Positions 16,720 to 24,753 of a stretch of DNA of 64,000 nt are shown here, piece by piece (the first letter of the stretch is position 1; every line of letters starts with the position of its first letter). This DNA is from RHKX01 sp963743875. GTDB lineage: Bacteria > Actinomycetota > Thermoleophilia > Solirubrobacterales > 70-9. Below the pieces are notes generated by a model. The model did not search any database. It saw nothing but the letters and a program-made list of their open reading frames with translations, and was not told the origin of the DNA. The position numbers and the translations under genes are program-made. The stretch lies in assembly GCA_963743875.1 (NCBI GenBank), contig CAVURM010000001.1, forward strand, positions 558,001-622,000. Direction: 5' to 3'.

Positions 16720-16885
16720 CTACCTGGCGGCCGGTACGCCGAGGCAAGCCAGCACGCGCTCGGCGGCCGAATCGCCGGTCAGGCCGACCTCCTCGCGCAG
16801 CAGCCCGGGCTTTGCCGTCGGCGACATATCGATCGGGGACGCCAACGCGCATGATCCGGGCGCGCTCGGGCCCGGAGGCGATTCA
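16720..16885 (-). pseudogene. remnant of the 3' end of a second dxs
   Basis: Minus-strand translation gives RARIMRVGVPDRYVADGK, one extra base, then GLLREEVGLTGDSAAERVLA and CLGVPAAR with a stop at 16720. This is the C-terminus of 1-deoxy-D-xylulose-5-phosphate synthase. By hand alignment about 36 of 47 residues equal the end of the intact dxs at 52815-54830. That is too diverged for a recent duplication. Only the last 50 or so codons are left. It lies among other gene fragments inside the tRNA-anchored island. Confidence 0.75.
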
Positions 16886-17054
16886 GACGCCCCTCGGCCC
16901 GATTGGGGTTCCGACGCTGTTGTTTAGTGCTCCGACCAGCCCGCTCGGCCCGAGCAAGGTCCTGCTTTGCCTCGCGTCGGGATGCCCTGGCACAGGCCGT
17001 TGGGGTGCATGCGGAGAGGTCCACATCGACCGCGTCTGAATCCGGCTCGCTCAT
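16779..17054 (-). CDS. small reading frame with strong ribosome site, doubtful
   Basis: Starts at ATG 17054 eight bases after AGGAGGG and begins MSEPDSDAVDVDLSACTPT, then an Arg/Lys/Gln-rich helix (REAKQDLARAERAGR). After about 60 codons it runs out of frame through the dxs fragment, so its end is probably not original. It could be a truncated small protein or the start of a gene whose rest was deleted. No family recognised. Confidence 0.25.
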   Translation of the reverse strand: MSEPDSDAVDVDLSACTPTACARASRREAKQDLARAERAGRSTKQQRRNPNRAEGRLNRLRARARPDHARWRPRSICRRRQSPGCCARRSA

Positions 17055-17321
17055 GCCTTGCCCTCCTAGTTGTGGACCGGGAACCTCTCAATGATTACCG
17101 TGGGGGTCGGCAGCTTTTCCCCGGGGAACAACATCTCGGCAGGTCCTAGAAACGCCAACGGCGCCGCTAGGGCGGCGTCCCGAGCAAGGTGCGGAAGGAC
17201 CTCAAGCTGGACTGCTTCTAAACCTTGGCGCGCGCGGGTCGCTGGGGCTTGCCCAAATATGAATAGGGTGTTGCGTAATTCATGGCCTCAGTGGCCTGTA
17301 TTCCGACCAATGGGAGGATCA

Positions 17322-17645
17322 ATGTCCGGTCCCGTCACCTTGTTTCGCTCCGCAGCCCTGCTCACGGTTGCCACGGCCGCTATCGCGCTCGCCGCTTGCG
17401 GAGAAAGCACCGTCGACCAGGATGCACTCGAATCGGGGGTGATGACCGTGGGAGAGAGAACCGCCGACATCGACTCCGTGTCTTGCCCCGATGACATCAG
17501 CCAGGATGAGGGCACCGAGTTCGAATGCACCGTGATCAATGCTGCGGGTGAGGAGGTCCCGGTCACCGGGATCATTACCGGCGTGGATGGCGACGATGTC
17601 CTGTTCGAGATTCAGACCGTCGACGGCGTGGACATAACTCAGTAG
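17322..17645 (+). CDS. DUF4333-like lipoprotein
   Basis: 107 residues from ATG 17322 with GGGAGG upstream. A signal ends in the lipobox ALAACGEST. The mature part contains the DUF4333 pattern: a helix (DQDALESGVMTVGERT), then SVSCPDDISQDEGTEFECTV with two cysteines expected to pair, and a beta-hairpin ending VDGVDITQ. These are small cell-envelope lipoproteins of actinobacteria with unknown function. An upstream in-frame extension lacks signal-like sequence and is rejected. Confidence 0.75.
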   Translation: MSGPVTLFRSAALLTVATAAIALAACGESTVDQDALESGVMTVGERTADIDSVSCPDDISQDEGTEFECTVINAAGEEVPVTGIITGVDGDDVLFEIQTVDGVDITQ

Positions 17646-17743
17646 CCGCTGCGCGCGCCGGTCGCTGGCGCTGTGACCGCTCCGCCCGCTCAAGAAACGC
17701 AGCGGCCCACGGCTACTACGGCCGCGAGGCGGAGGCCATTCGC

Positions 17744-18262
17744 CTAGGGCGTGGCTGCCCCTATGTGCTGCCGGGGGAAGGGCTGGCTGGCGCCTTCCGG
17801 ATATTGCGGATAGCGCAGGAAGTAGTCACGATCTGCAGCTTCGAGCTCCCAGAAGCGAAACCGACCTGCCTCGCTGATTTTGGTCACGGTCTTGCCAAGC
17901 CAGTGGTCCGCGGTCCGCGCGGCATCGACATCGACGATCGTCTCCTCCGCAACCCGACGCTGTTTCTCGCTCGTATAGAAGATCGCCGAGCGGTAGATGG
18001 AGCCGAGGACATCCTCATCGAGATCCGAGCGGTGAACCTGGAAGAAGTATTCCAACAGGTCTCGATAGGAAAGTCGCTCTGGGTCGAATACGACCTCGAC
18101 CGCCTCGACGTGACCACCAGGGCTTTCCTCGGTCGGGTCATCGCCCTCCCCGCCGGTCCATCCCGGCCGGGTCGAAATGACTCCCTCGGGTTGGCGCAGG
18201 AGCTGCTGCATGATCCACGCGCAACCTCCTGCGAGGATCGCGGTCTCGGCACTGTCGCTCAT
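17744..18262 (-). CDS. msrA: MsrA-family peptide methionine sulfoxide reductase, atypical
   Basis: 172 residues. Reduces the S-epimer of methionine sulfoxide in proteins in the classical family. The catalytic cysteine lies in LAGGCAWIMQQ, but the usual GCFW reads GCAW, losing the Phe of the methyl pocket. The HVEAVEVVFDP glutamate and the GSIYRSAIFYTS tyrosine are kept. The family's usual asparagine/glutamine-rich loop before GxxYRS is replaced by HRSDLDEDVL. Resolving cysteines are absent at the C-terminus. ATG 18262 has GGAAGG upstream. A divergent subfamily within actinobacteria seems likely; activity should not be assumed. Confidence 0.75.
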   Translation of the reverse strand: MSDSAETAILAGGCAWIMQQLLRQPEGVISTRPGWTGGEGDDPTEESPGGHVEAVEVVFDPERLSYRDLLEYFFQVHRSDLDEDVLGSIYRSAIFYTSEKQRRVAEETIVDVDAARTADHWLGKTVTKISEAGRFRFWELEAADRDYFLRYPQYPEGASQPFPRQHIGAATP

Positions 18263-18333
18263 GGTTATCCCTTCCGTGGAGGCTCTGTCGAAGCTACTCT
18301 CGGAGTGCTCGACAGTCAAGCTGCGGCGCCTAC

Positions 18334-18720
18334 TCAGCTTTGGGGTGGCTTCGCGAGCGGGTCGGGCGTGACGTGGGCGAGGACGCGCGTCCGGTCCGGC
18401 CTGATCACGATGCACCCGACCGCCGGGAAGGCCGGGGGCATCGACCCGACCGCGTGGACGTCCTCGCCAGCGTTGGCGAAGTAGATGCCCGAGCCACCGT
18501 CGAACCCTCCGCCGTCGACCACGAGAGCTTCGGCACCATCGGGCAACGTGGTCCAGTCGACCTCGTGCTGATCGAGGTCCATCTCGGGTACTCGGGCAGC
18601 GATCCTGTCGAGCAGGATCAGTCGATCGTTGTCTCGGACCTTGGCATCGTGGGTTTCGTCCTGCATCCGGATCGTCTCCTCCAGGTTGGCGAGCTTGCGC
18701 TTGTGGTCGTCGGTGTTCAT
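18334..18720 (-). CDS. hypothetical protein with N-terminal coiled coil
   Basis: 128 residues from ATG 18720, GAGGAG upstream. The first 45 residues (HKRKLANLEETIRMQDETHD) are a charged coiled coil. A compact domain follows, with ALVVDGGGFDGGSGIYFANA in the middle and VGCIVIRPDRTRVLAHVTPD at the end. No signal or membrane segment, so cytoplasmic. It lies 71 bases upstream of msrA on the same strand and may be cotranscribed. I do not recognise the family. Confidence 0.55.
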   Translation of the reverse strand: MNTDDHKRKLANLEETIRMQDETHDAKVRDNDRLILLDRIAARVPEMDLDQHEVDWTTLPDGAEALVVDGGGFDGGSGIYFANAGEDVHAVGSMPPAFPAVGCIVIRPDRTRVLAHVTPDPLAKPPQS

Positions 18721-19164
18721 GGTCTCCTCAGTTTTCGGGTAGGTGAGGACATATCTGGCAATAGAGGTCACGGGCGGTATCTGCTTCACCAGGTCGAGGG
18801 GCTGATTCCTCTGGGTCTCCTGCGTATCGCTCTGGCTGGGATAGGCGGTTCCCCGGTTGGGTATCGCGCTGCTTCACTGTGAAGTCCCGACCGAATCCGC
18901 TGGGTTGCCCGCTTCTGCCTTTCACCCTTTGTCCTGCGACCGGGGATAGACGCGGTGAAGTTGTCGGATGCGGCTATCCGATCGCGACCTCGATCCGGCG
19001 CAAGCGCAGCGGCGCGGCCCCAGGGGAAGTTGCAAGGCAACCCGCGAGGACCGCGCCGGGATGCACCCTAGCCGTCGTTGCGTGGGGCCACGTCTGGGGC
19101 CAAGTGGCGACGACGTGCAGGTCACGAGGGCACGAAACTCGCTTGCTAGAGCGGGTTTCGAAGA
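18721..19164. other. 444-base stretch left of the tRNA
   Basis: No convincing gene. A possible 65-codon minus-strand frame (18728-18925, ending YCQICPHLPEN) has no clear start or family. Just left of the tRNA the sequence contains two near copies of GGGGCCA.GT, perhaps att-flanking. This is the segment immediately beyond the tRNA 3' end, where an element would join. Confidence 0.35.
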
Positions 19165-19238
<74 letters not shown>

Positions 19239-19339
19239 GGGTGGCAGTTTTCGGCTTGTCTATGCGGATTCCTGCCGCAGTCGCCGGACGTTAGACGGGG
19301 CAAGTCGCGCTCAGAATCGCATCCGCTGCCAATTGCTGC

Positions 19340-19612
19340 CTAATCAAGTGCCCGATCATAGGCTTCAAGGTAGGCGCCGGTGAGCCGGTCGCGTCGCTTT
19401 GCGGCCTTCTGATAGACGCGGTACGTGAAGCCGAAGTCCTCGTTCCGAGTTGCTCAGCGATATAGACAAGGTCATCCCCGGCTGCCGCCCGGATGCTCGC
19501 GTAGGTCCGCCTCAATGAGTGCGGCGTCACCCGCTCGCTGATCGGCTCGATTCCCTGCTCGGTCAGCACCTGTTGGCGTCACGGATCGTCCCGGGGGCCG
19601 GTTCACCGCTTG
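19340..19612 (-). pseudogene. tyrosine integrase C-terminal remnant
   Basis: Pieces in different frames give IRDAN, then VLTEQGIEPISERVTPHSLR-R-TYAS, DDLVYIAEQLG and, after a shift, EDFGFTYRVYQKAAKRRDRL ending EAYDRALD at 19340. HSLRRTYAS is the box II His-x-x-Arg of phage-type integrases and the tyrosine in TYRVY is the probable nucleophile. The N-terminal DNA-binding domains are missing and at least two shifts break the rest, so it is inactive. It ends 102 bases from the 5' end of the intact tRNA, where the integrase gene of a tRNA-integrating element is expected. Confidence 0.7.
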
Positions 19613-19754
19613 ATCCCGCCATCTATGCGGTGTTCCGATGCCGGTACCGCAACGCTTTGCAGGCCGCTGCGTAGCCACTCCGCCAAGGCGCCGCCTCGAC
19701 GAAATGGTTAGGTCCCGGGTATAGGCTCGGTATACCCAATGGAGAGGTGGACGC

Positions 19755-20129
19755 ATGTCCGCAGAAAGCAACAAGCAAGCGGCCAAGGATGGCTACGAGG
19801 CATTCGCAAGAGGTGACGCCGCAGGAGCGATGGTGAACATCTCCGATTCGGTCGAGTGGGTGGTCGGCGGCGACAGTGCCGTATCCGGCACCTATCACGG
19901 CAAGGAAGAGACCGGGAAGTTCTGGGCTCAGCTCGCTGAGAAGGGCTTTCAGAACAAGGCGACCGAGTACATCGCCGACGGCAACAAGGTCGCAGTCATG
20001 GTGGTCGGGAGCGCCGGCGGCGAGGAGGCCGCCTCGGTAGACATCCTCACCTACGACGCCGAGGGGCAGCTCATCCGCTTCGAGGCGTTCGGGGGCGACG
20101 AGGTACTCGACCGGGCGTTCCCGAAGTAA
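19755..20129 (+). CDS. NTF2-like / SnoaL-type ketosteroid-isomerase fold protein
   Basis: 124 residues. Order of elements is that of NTF2-like folds: a long helix (QAAKDGYEAFARGDAAGAMV), ISDSVEWVVGG, TYHGKEETGKFWAQL, then three strands ending IRFEAFGGDEVLDRAF. The family covers isomerases, hydrolases and small-molecule binders; no catalytic set can be fixed. It is preceded by GGAGAGG and followed by a hairpin terminator. It lies inside the region bounded by the intact tRNA and the 5'-half remnant. Confidence 0.8.
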   Translation: MSAESNKQAAKDGYEAFARGDAAGAMVNISDSVEWVVGGDSAVSGTYHGKEETGKFWAQLAEKGFQNKATEYIADGNKVAVMVVGSAGGEEAASVDILTYDAEGQLIRFEAFGGDEVLDRAFPK

Positions 20130-20141
20130 CGGGGGAATCGT

Positions 20142-20170
20142 TTGGGCAGCGGGCCTGTCTCGCTGCCCAA
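20142..20170. terminator. 10-bp hairpin after the NTF2-like gene
   Basis: TTGGGCAGCG at 20142-20151 pairs fully with CGCTGCCCAA at 20161-20170 around a nine-base loop, 12 bases after the stop codon. Confidence 0.6.
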
Positions 20171-20267
20171 CCCCCTCGAATCGACCCGAATCGGCGGGTA
20201 TTCGGTGAGTCTCAGAAACCCCGCTATCCCGCTAGTGGTAAGGGTCCGTCGCGAGCATGAGGCGACG

Positions 20268-20305
20268 ATCATGAGTCCGCTGCTAACCAACTGAGCTACC
20301 GGCCC
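20268..20305 (-). other. tRNA(CAU) 5'-half remnant
   Basis: In minus sense this reads GGGCCGGTAGCTCAGTTGGT then TAGCAGCGGACTCATGATC: the acceptor 5' strand, D arm and anticodon side of the tRNA at 19165-19238, with two bases lost after the D loop (GGTTAGAGCAG is GGTTAGCAG). The T arm and 3' acceptor strand are absent. It complements the three 3'-half remnants and marks a break at the anticodon loop. The five bases 5' of it also match those flanking the intact gene. Confidence 0.75.
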
Positions 20306-20464
20306 GGGTGTTCTGGGCGTGGCGCGCCTAACGGGCGAACAAGTTGGCGTTCTCCTTCGCCCGTTGCGTTCCTGCTCCGACCTGGGTCGTCCGGAAGGGG
20401 AATCCGATCCGAGCCGGGAACAGCCGACCCGGCCGTGCCGAAAGGGGTACATTTCAAGGCTGTC

Positions 20465-20478
20465 TTAGGTATCCCTAA
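20465..20478 (+). promoter_or_regulatory. DtxR/IdeR-like operator upstream of the ZIP gene
   Basis: TTAGG-TATC-CCTAA is a perfect inverted repeat, and with its flanks (TTAGGTATCCCTAACTAA) it resembles the TTAGGTTAGCCTAACCTAA box bound by iron or manganese regulators of the DtxR family. It ends three bases before a possible ATG (20482) of the ZIP transporter, so a bound repressor would block expression. The match was made by eye. Confidence 0.5.
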
Positions 20479-20525
20479 CTAATGAGCACTGCATCTCACT
20501 GACCGAAACAGTCCTGCTCGCCGCT

Positions 20526-21353
20526 GTGGCGGGAGCAACCATCTTCGTCGGGTTGCCCGTGGGGCGCATGCAGATCCTCAGTGCGCGGGCGAGGGTCGGG
20601 CTCGCGATGTTCTCCGTGGGCATCCTCGTATTTCTGCTGGTCGACGTCCTCGGTCACGGCTTCGAGATTTCGGAGGAGGCCGTCGCCGCCTACGAGGCCG
20701 GCACCGGCAGCTTCGGCGAGGCCTTGGAGATGGCTCTGCTGCTGATCGGAGGTTTCGCGATCGGCAGCGCGGGCCTGGGCTTCGTCGAGCGTTGGATCCG
20801 CGCTCGGCGCCCCGCCCCCCAGCCGATTGCGGGAGGCGCGACCGAGGTGCTGACGATGGATGACGCACAGCGTCTAGTCCCCGAGCCCGACACCGCCGCC
20901 AAGCAGGCATTGCGCACCGGGTTGTTCGTAGCGGCTGCGATCGGCGTCCATAACTTCGCCGAGGGGCTCGCGATCGGGGTCTCCGCACAGGCCGGGGAGA
21001 TCAGCCTGGCCACCGTTCTGATCATCGGGTTCGGGCTGCACAATGCAACCGAGGGCTTCGGCATCGTGGGACCGCTCGGCGACGTTCGTCCGTCGTGGCG
21101 GTGGCTGCTGCTCGCCGGACTGATCGCCGGTGGGCCGACGGTCGTCGGCTCGGTGTTCGGCTATCAGGTGACCTCCGAACCGCTCGAGCTGGCGTTCTAT
21201 GCCGTGGCCGGCGGAGCCATCCTCTATGTGATCGGCGAGATCTGGCAGGGGATGCGCCGGTTCGGTCATCGCGAGTTCGGGCTGGCGCTGCTGGCCTGCG
21301 GATTCGCCGCCGGGGTCCTGACCGATCTGGTCGTCGTCTACGGCGGAGGGTGA
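20526..21353 (+). CDS. ZIP-family metal transporter
   Basis: 275 residues from GTG 20526, with about eight membrane helices. The two metal-site helices carry AIGVHNFAEGLAIGVS and IGFGLHNATEGFGIVG, the HNxxEG motifs of ZIP proteins. A variable loop (residues about 85-125) separates helices 3 and 4, as in the family. The first helix is short from GTG 20526; ATG 20482 would add MSTA and ISLTETVLLAAVAG but needs one extra base near 20492. A DtxR-like box just upstream suggests metal control. Substrate could be Zn, Fe or Mn. Confidence 0.82.
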   Translation: MAGATIFVGLPVGRMQILSARARVGLAMFSVGILVFLLVDVLGHGFEISEEAVAAYEAGTGSFGEALEMALLLIGGFAIGSAGLGFVERWIRARRPAPQPIAGGATEVLTMDDAQRLVPEPDTAAKQALRTGLFVAAAIGVHNFAEGLAIGVSAQAGEISLATVLIIGFGLHNATEGFGIVGPLGDVRPSWRWLLLAGLIAGGPTVVGSVFGYQVTSEPLELAFYAVAGGAILYVIGEIWQGMRRFGHREFGLALLACGFAAGVLTDLVVVYGGG

Positions 21354-21407
21354 CCGCCGACCCGGGCTCCGCTGTGAGCGCAGCGGACGGGGATAGGATC
21401 GTCGGCG

Positions 21408-23003
21408 GTGAGCACCGACCCGACGTCCAGTGATGATGAGGCCGTGCGGCCGGAGCTGACCGAACTCCGCGCGCGCAAACGACTGCTCGAGGATGAAGCG
21501 CGCCCAGATGCGGTCGCCAAACGGCACGGCAACGGGCTGCGAACCGCTCGGGAGAACCTCGCCGATCTCGTCGACCCCGGCAGCTTCGTCGAGTACGGCG
21601 GCCTGGCGATCGCCGCCCAGCGGGCAAGACGTGAGGTGCAGGAGCTGATCGAGCGGACCCCCGCGGACGGGCTGATCGCCGGAACCGCTCGGATCAACGG
21701 CGAGCGGTTCGGGGATGCGTCCGCCTGCGCGGTGCTCTCCTACGACTACATGGTCCTGGCGGGGACCCAAGGCGTGCAGGGCCACCGCAAGAAGGACCGG
21801 ATCTTCGAACTGATCGAGCGGATGCGCCTGCCGACCGTGCTCTTCGCCGAAGGTGGCGGCGGTCGGCCCGGCGACACCGACTACCCGGTCGTCTCGGCGC
21901 TGGACACGCGCGCGTTCGCGCTCTGGGCGCGGATCTCAGGCCTGGCGCCGCGGATCGCGATCGTCGCGGGCCGCTGCTTCGCCGGCAATGCGATCCTCGC
22001 CGGCAGCTCCGACCTGATCGTGGCGACCGAGGACATCTCGCTCGGCATGGGCGGGCCGGCGATGGTCTCCGGCGGTGGGCTCGGCGACTTCGCACCGGAG
22101 GAGATCGGGCCGATCGGCGTCCAGTCGCCGAACGGGGTTGTCGACGTTCGGGTGGCCGACGAGGCCGAGGCGGTCGTCGTCACCAAGCGGCTGCTCTCCT
22201 ACTTCCAGGGACCGCTGCCGGAGTGGACCGATCCCGACCCGCGACTCGTGCGGGAGGTGATCCCCGAGAGCCGGCGCCGCGCCTACGACGTCCACCGGGC
22301 GATCGACGCCCTGGTCGACGTGGGCTCGGTCACCTATCTGCGCGACGACTTCGCCAAGGGCATGGTCACGGCGCTGGCGCGGATCGAGGGGCGCGCGATC
22401 GGGGTCGTGGCCAACAACCCGATGCAGATGGCCGGCGCGATCACCAGCGAAGGCTCAGACAAGGCTGCCAGGTTCATGCAACTCTGCGACGCCTACGAGA
22501 TTCCGCTGCTCTCGTTGATCGACACGCCGGGGATGATGGTCGGACCCGAGGCCGAGGCGACGGCCCTCGTCCGCCACTGCTCGCGGCTGTTCAACACCGG
22601 GGCGAACCTGCGGGTACCGCTGATCGCCCTGATCCTGCGCAAGGCCTACGGGCTCGGTGCTCAGGCGATGGCCGGCGGCGGACTGCACGAGCCGCTGCTC
22701 ACGATCGGCTGGCCGACCGCCGAGCTCGGCGCGATGGGGCTCGAGGGCGCGGTCCGGCTCGGCCTCAGGCGCGAGCTGGACGCGATCACCGATCCGGACG
22801 TGCGCGAGGAGCGGGTGCGGGAGATGACCGCCGATGCCCACGAGCACGCCAAGGGTCTGAACGCAGCGTCGATCTTCGAGCTCGATGACGTGATCGACCC
22901 CGCCGAATCGCGGCGACTGATCTCGGCGACGTTGGCCGCGGCCGGGGCGAGTGACGCCGAACCGGGCCGGCGGGGCGACCGCCGCCCGGTCGACACCTGG
23001 TGA
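21408..23003 (+). CDS. acyl-CoA carboxylase carboxyltransferase (beta) subunit
   Basis: 531 residues, with the two crotonase-like halves of propionyl/methylmalonyl/acetyl-CoA carboxylase beta subunits. It would move the carboxyl group from biotin to an acyl-CoA. Visible features: RARKRLLEDEARPDAVAKRH start, SYDYMVLAGTQGVQGHRKKD, AGRCFAGNAILAGSSDLIVA, then in the C-half GVVANNPMQMAGAITSEGSD, LIDTPGMMVGPEAEATALVR and LRKAYGLGAQAMAGGG. It starts at GTG 21408, 54 bases after the ZIP gene. No biotin carboxylase or biotin carrier gene lies nearby, so its partners are elsewhere. The acyl preference cannot be told. Confidence 0.85.
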   Translation: MSTDPTSSDDEAVRPELTELRARKRLLEDEARPDAVAKRHGNGLRTARENLADLVDPGSFVEYGGLAIAAQRARREVQELIERTPADGLIAGTARINGERFGDASACAVLSYDYMVLAGTQGVQGHRKKDRIFELIERMRLPTVLFAEGGGGRPGDTDYPVVSALDTRAFALWARISGLAPRIAIVAGRCFAGNAILAGSSDLIVATEDISLGMGGPAMVSGGGLGDFAPEEIGPIGVQSPNGVVDVRVADEAEAVVVTKRLLSYFQGPLPEWTDPDPRLVREVIPESRRRAYDVHRAIDALVDVGSVTYLRDDFAKGMVTALARIEGRAIGVVANNPMQMAGAITSEGSDKAARFMQLCDAYEIPLLSLIDTPGMMVGPEAEATALVRHCSRLFNTGANLRVPLIALILRKAYGLGAQAMAGGGLHEPLLTIGWPTAELGAMGLEGAVRLGLRRELDAITDPDVREERVREMTADAHEHAKGLNAASIFELDDVIDPAESRRLISATLAAAGASDAEPGRRGDRRPVDTW

Positions 23004-23034
23004 GCGGTGGCCCTCCCCCGCCACCGTCGTCCGA

Positions 23035-23481
23035 CTACTTGTTGGCCTTGGTCTTCAGCTTGGCCTCGAGCTTGGTCACCTGGTTCGTAAGCTTCTGCTG
23101 CTCGCTCTTCAGCTTCGAGATCTCGTTGGCCTGATCCTTGACCTGCGTGTTGAGGCGCGAGATCTCGTTGGCCTGCTGGGCCTGGGTCTTCGACAGCTTC
23201 TGGCCTTCGCGCTTGGCCTGCTTGCCCTGCTTGTTGATCTTCTGCTTGGCCTGGTTGGCCTGCCGCTGCGCCGCCCTTCGCTCCTTCGAGGCCTCCGACT
23301 TCTGAGAACCGAGCTCACCCTGGAGCGCGGCAACCTGGGTCTGGACCTCCTGCTTGACGGCAGCGCTGTCGGAGCTGGACGAATCCTTCGCCGTCAGCGC
23401 CACAACGACCGCGACGATCGCGATCACGAGGGCCAGCACCGACCCTGCGATCAGCAGCTTCTCTCCCCGTTCACTCAGCAT
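23035..23481 (-). CDS. membrane-anchored coiled-coil protein
   Basis: 148 residues. One membrane helix near the N-terminus (LLIAGSVLALVIAIVAVVVAL) and a Ser/Asp linker, then about 110 residues of Gln/Lys/Glu-rich coiled coil (QANEISRLNTQVKDQANEIS) facing the outside. No enzymatic motif. Such proteins may act as spacers or scaffolds in the envelope. It converges with the carboxyltransferase gene, 31 bases apart. Confidence 0.7.
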   Translation of the reverse strand: MLSERGEKLLIAGSVLALVIAIVAVVVALTAKDSSSSDSAAVKQEVQTQVAALQGELGSQKSEASKERRAAQRQANQAKQKINKQGKQAKREGQKLSKTQAQQANEISRLNTQVKDQANEISKLKSEQQKLTNQVTKLEAKLKTKANK

Positions 23482-23624
23482 CTATACGTCTCCAACCTTG
23501 AGGGCGCCGCCGGGCGGGCGACGCGATTTGCCTGACATGAAGATCAACTACCCCGACTTGATCAGATTGATCGTCACCGGGCAGGTTCGCCTTGAACCGC
23601 TGATTTCCCCTTGGTCGCGACGAT

Positions 23625-24299
23625 TCAAAGGGAGAACCCGGAGAGGGCGTCGCCGACCAGCTTCGCGCCGATGAGCAGGCAGATCACCGCCATGATCGCG
23701 GAGTTGTTTCGGCTCATGCGCTCCTTGAGCCGGTCGAGGATCGGCTTCGAACGCTCTCCCATGGCGAAATAGATCGCGACCGGGGTCGCGGCACCGATCG
23801 TGGCGATGACGATGAAGACCACCATCGCAACGGCCTGCGAACTCGCTGCGGCTCCGGTCTGGGCGATCGCGGTAGCGCCCCCGATGATGAGGATCAGGTT
23901 CTTCGGGTTGACGGCCGAGAGCGCCACTCCGAGGGACGCCGAGCGTCCGGGCGTGAAGTGATCGACCGACTTCATCCAGGTAGGCAGCTCCGGCTCGTCG
24001 CCGTCGCCAGGTCGCAATCGCCATTGCTTTGCCGAGAGAAGGAGGAGGCCGATCCCCAGCAGCAGCTTGAGAACGTTCACCCAACCGGATGAGCCGCTCG
24101 TGCTCGCATCGGCACCGCTCGCGAGCAGCAGGACCGCGGTGCCGACCAGCGTCAGACCCGCCAACCAGCCGGCGACGAAAGCGGGACCATTGGTCCGGGC
24201 CCTGGGAGTCGCCAGCATCAGGACAACTCCGATGATCGGGATCGGGCTGATCGCGATGCCGACCGCGAATGCCAGGACCTCTCCGCTCGCGTTCCCCAT
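23625..24299 (-). CDS. GAP/Sap-family membrane protein (LysE-like fold)
   Basis: 224 residues with six predicted membrane helices. Features of the actinobacterial GAP (Sap) family: AVGIAISPIPIIGVVLMLATPRAR near the start, FVAGWLAGL, then LGVALSAVNPKNLILIIGGA and a final helix ending LVGDALSGFSL. Related proteins take part in export of glycolipids or peptidolipids in mycobacteria, but the substrate here is unknown. ATG 24299 is preferred to upstream starts since it begins the first helix (NASGEVLAFAVG). Divergent from the DUF202 gene 90 bases away. Confidence 0.75.
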   Translation of the reverse strand: MGNASGEVLAFAVGIAISPIPIIGVVLMLATPRARTNGPAFVAGWLAGLTLVGTAVLLLASGADASTSGSSGWVNVLKLLLGIGLLLLSAKQWRLRPGDGDEPELPTWMKSVDHFTPGRSASLGVALSAVNPKNLILIIGGATAIAQTGAAASSQAVAMVVFIVIATIGAATPVAIYFAMGERSKPILDRLKERMSRNNSAIMAVICLLIGAKLVGDALSGFSL

Positions 24300-24389
24300 C
24301 CCTGTGACTCTATTGCGGCGGCCAGCCATTCCCGAGCGACGCTCCGGTTTTCCCGGGATCGACATGATCGGCAGCTAGAGTCGATTGCG

Positions 24390-24740
24390 ATGGCCGAGCC
24401 GAATGCATCTGACGCAGAGCGGACGACACTCTCGGGCGAGCGCACCCTGCTCGCCTGGTGGCGGACCGGGCTCGCGGCAATTGCGGTTGGAATCGCGGTC
24501 GGCAGGCTGGTACCCCAGTTGAACACGAACCACGAACTCTGGCCCTACACGGTCCTCGGAACCGCCTATGCGGCATACGGGATCGCAATGATCATCTACG
24601 GGACGATCAGGGGCCGCGGCGTCGAAGCGGCCGCCCGGCTGGGGAGGATGAGCAATCCCAGCTCGACCGCCACCTGGCTGATGGCGACCGGTGCGGTCGC
24701 GCTCGGGATCGGCACTCTGGGGCTGATCATCTTCGGATGA
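24390..24740 (+). CDS. DUF202-family membrane protein (YidH-like)
   Basis: 116 residues with three membrane helices. The start RTTLSGERTLLAWWRTGLAA carries the DUF202 signature (E-R-T-x-L-A-W-x-R-T), followed by LWPYTVLGTAYAAYGIAMII and a last helix LMATGAVALGIGTLGLIIFG. Function of the family is unknown. The last codons and stop overlap a perfect hairpin with a TTCG loop, and a second hairpin follows. Confidence 0.82.
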   Translation: MAEPNASDAERTTLSGERTLLAWWRTGLAAIAVGIAVGRLVPQLNTNHELWPYTVLGTAYAAYGIAMIIYGTIRGRGVEAAARLGRMSNPSSTATWLMATGAVALGIGTLGLIIFG

Positions 24741-24745
24741 TCAGC
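24722..24745. terminator. hairpin with C(TTCG)G loop across a stop codon
   Basis: GCTGATCATC (24722-24731), TTCG, GATGATCAGC (24736-24745): a perfect 10-bp stem closed by the very stable C(UUCG)G tetraloop. The stop codon of the DUF202 gene (24738-24740) is within the right arm. It could stabilise the mRNA end or assist termination. Confidence 0.6.
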
Positions 24746-24753
24746 GAAGAGTG

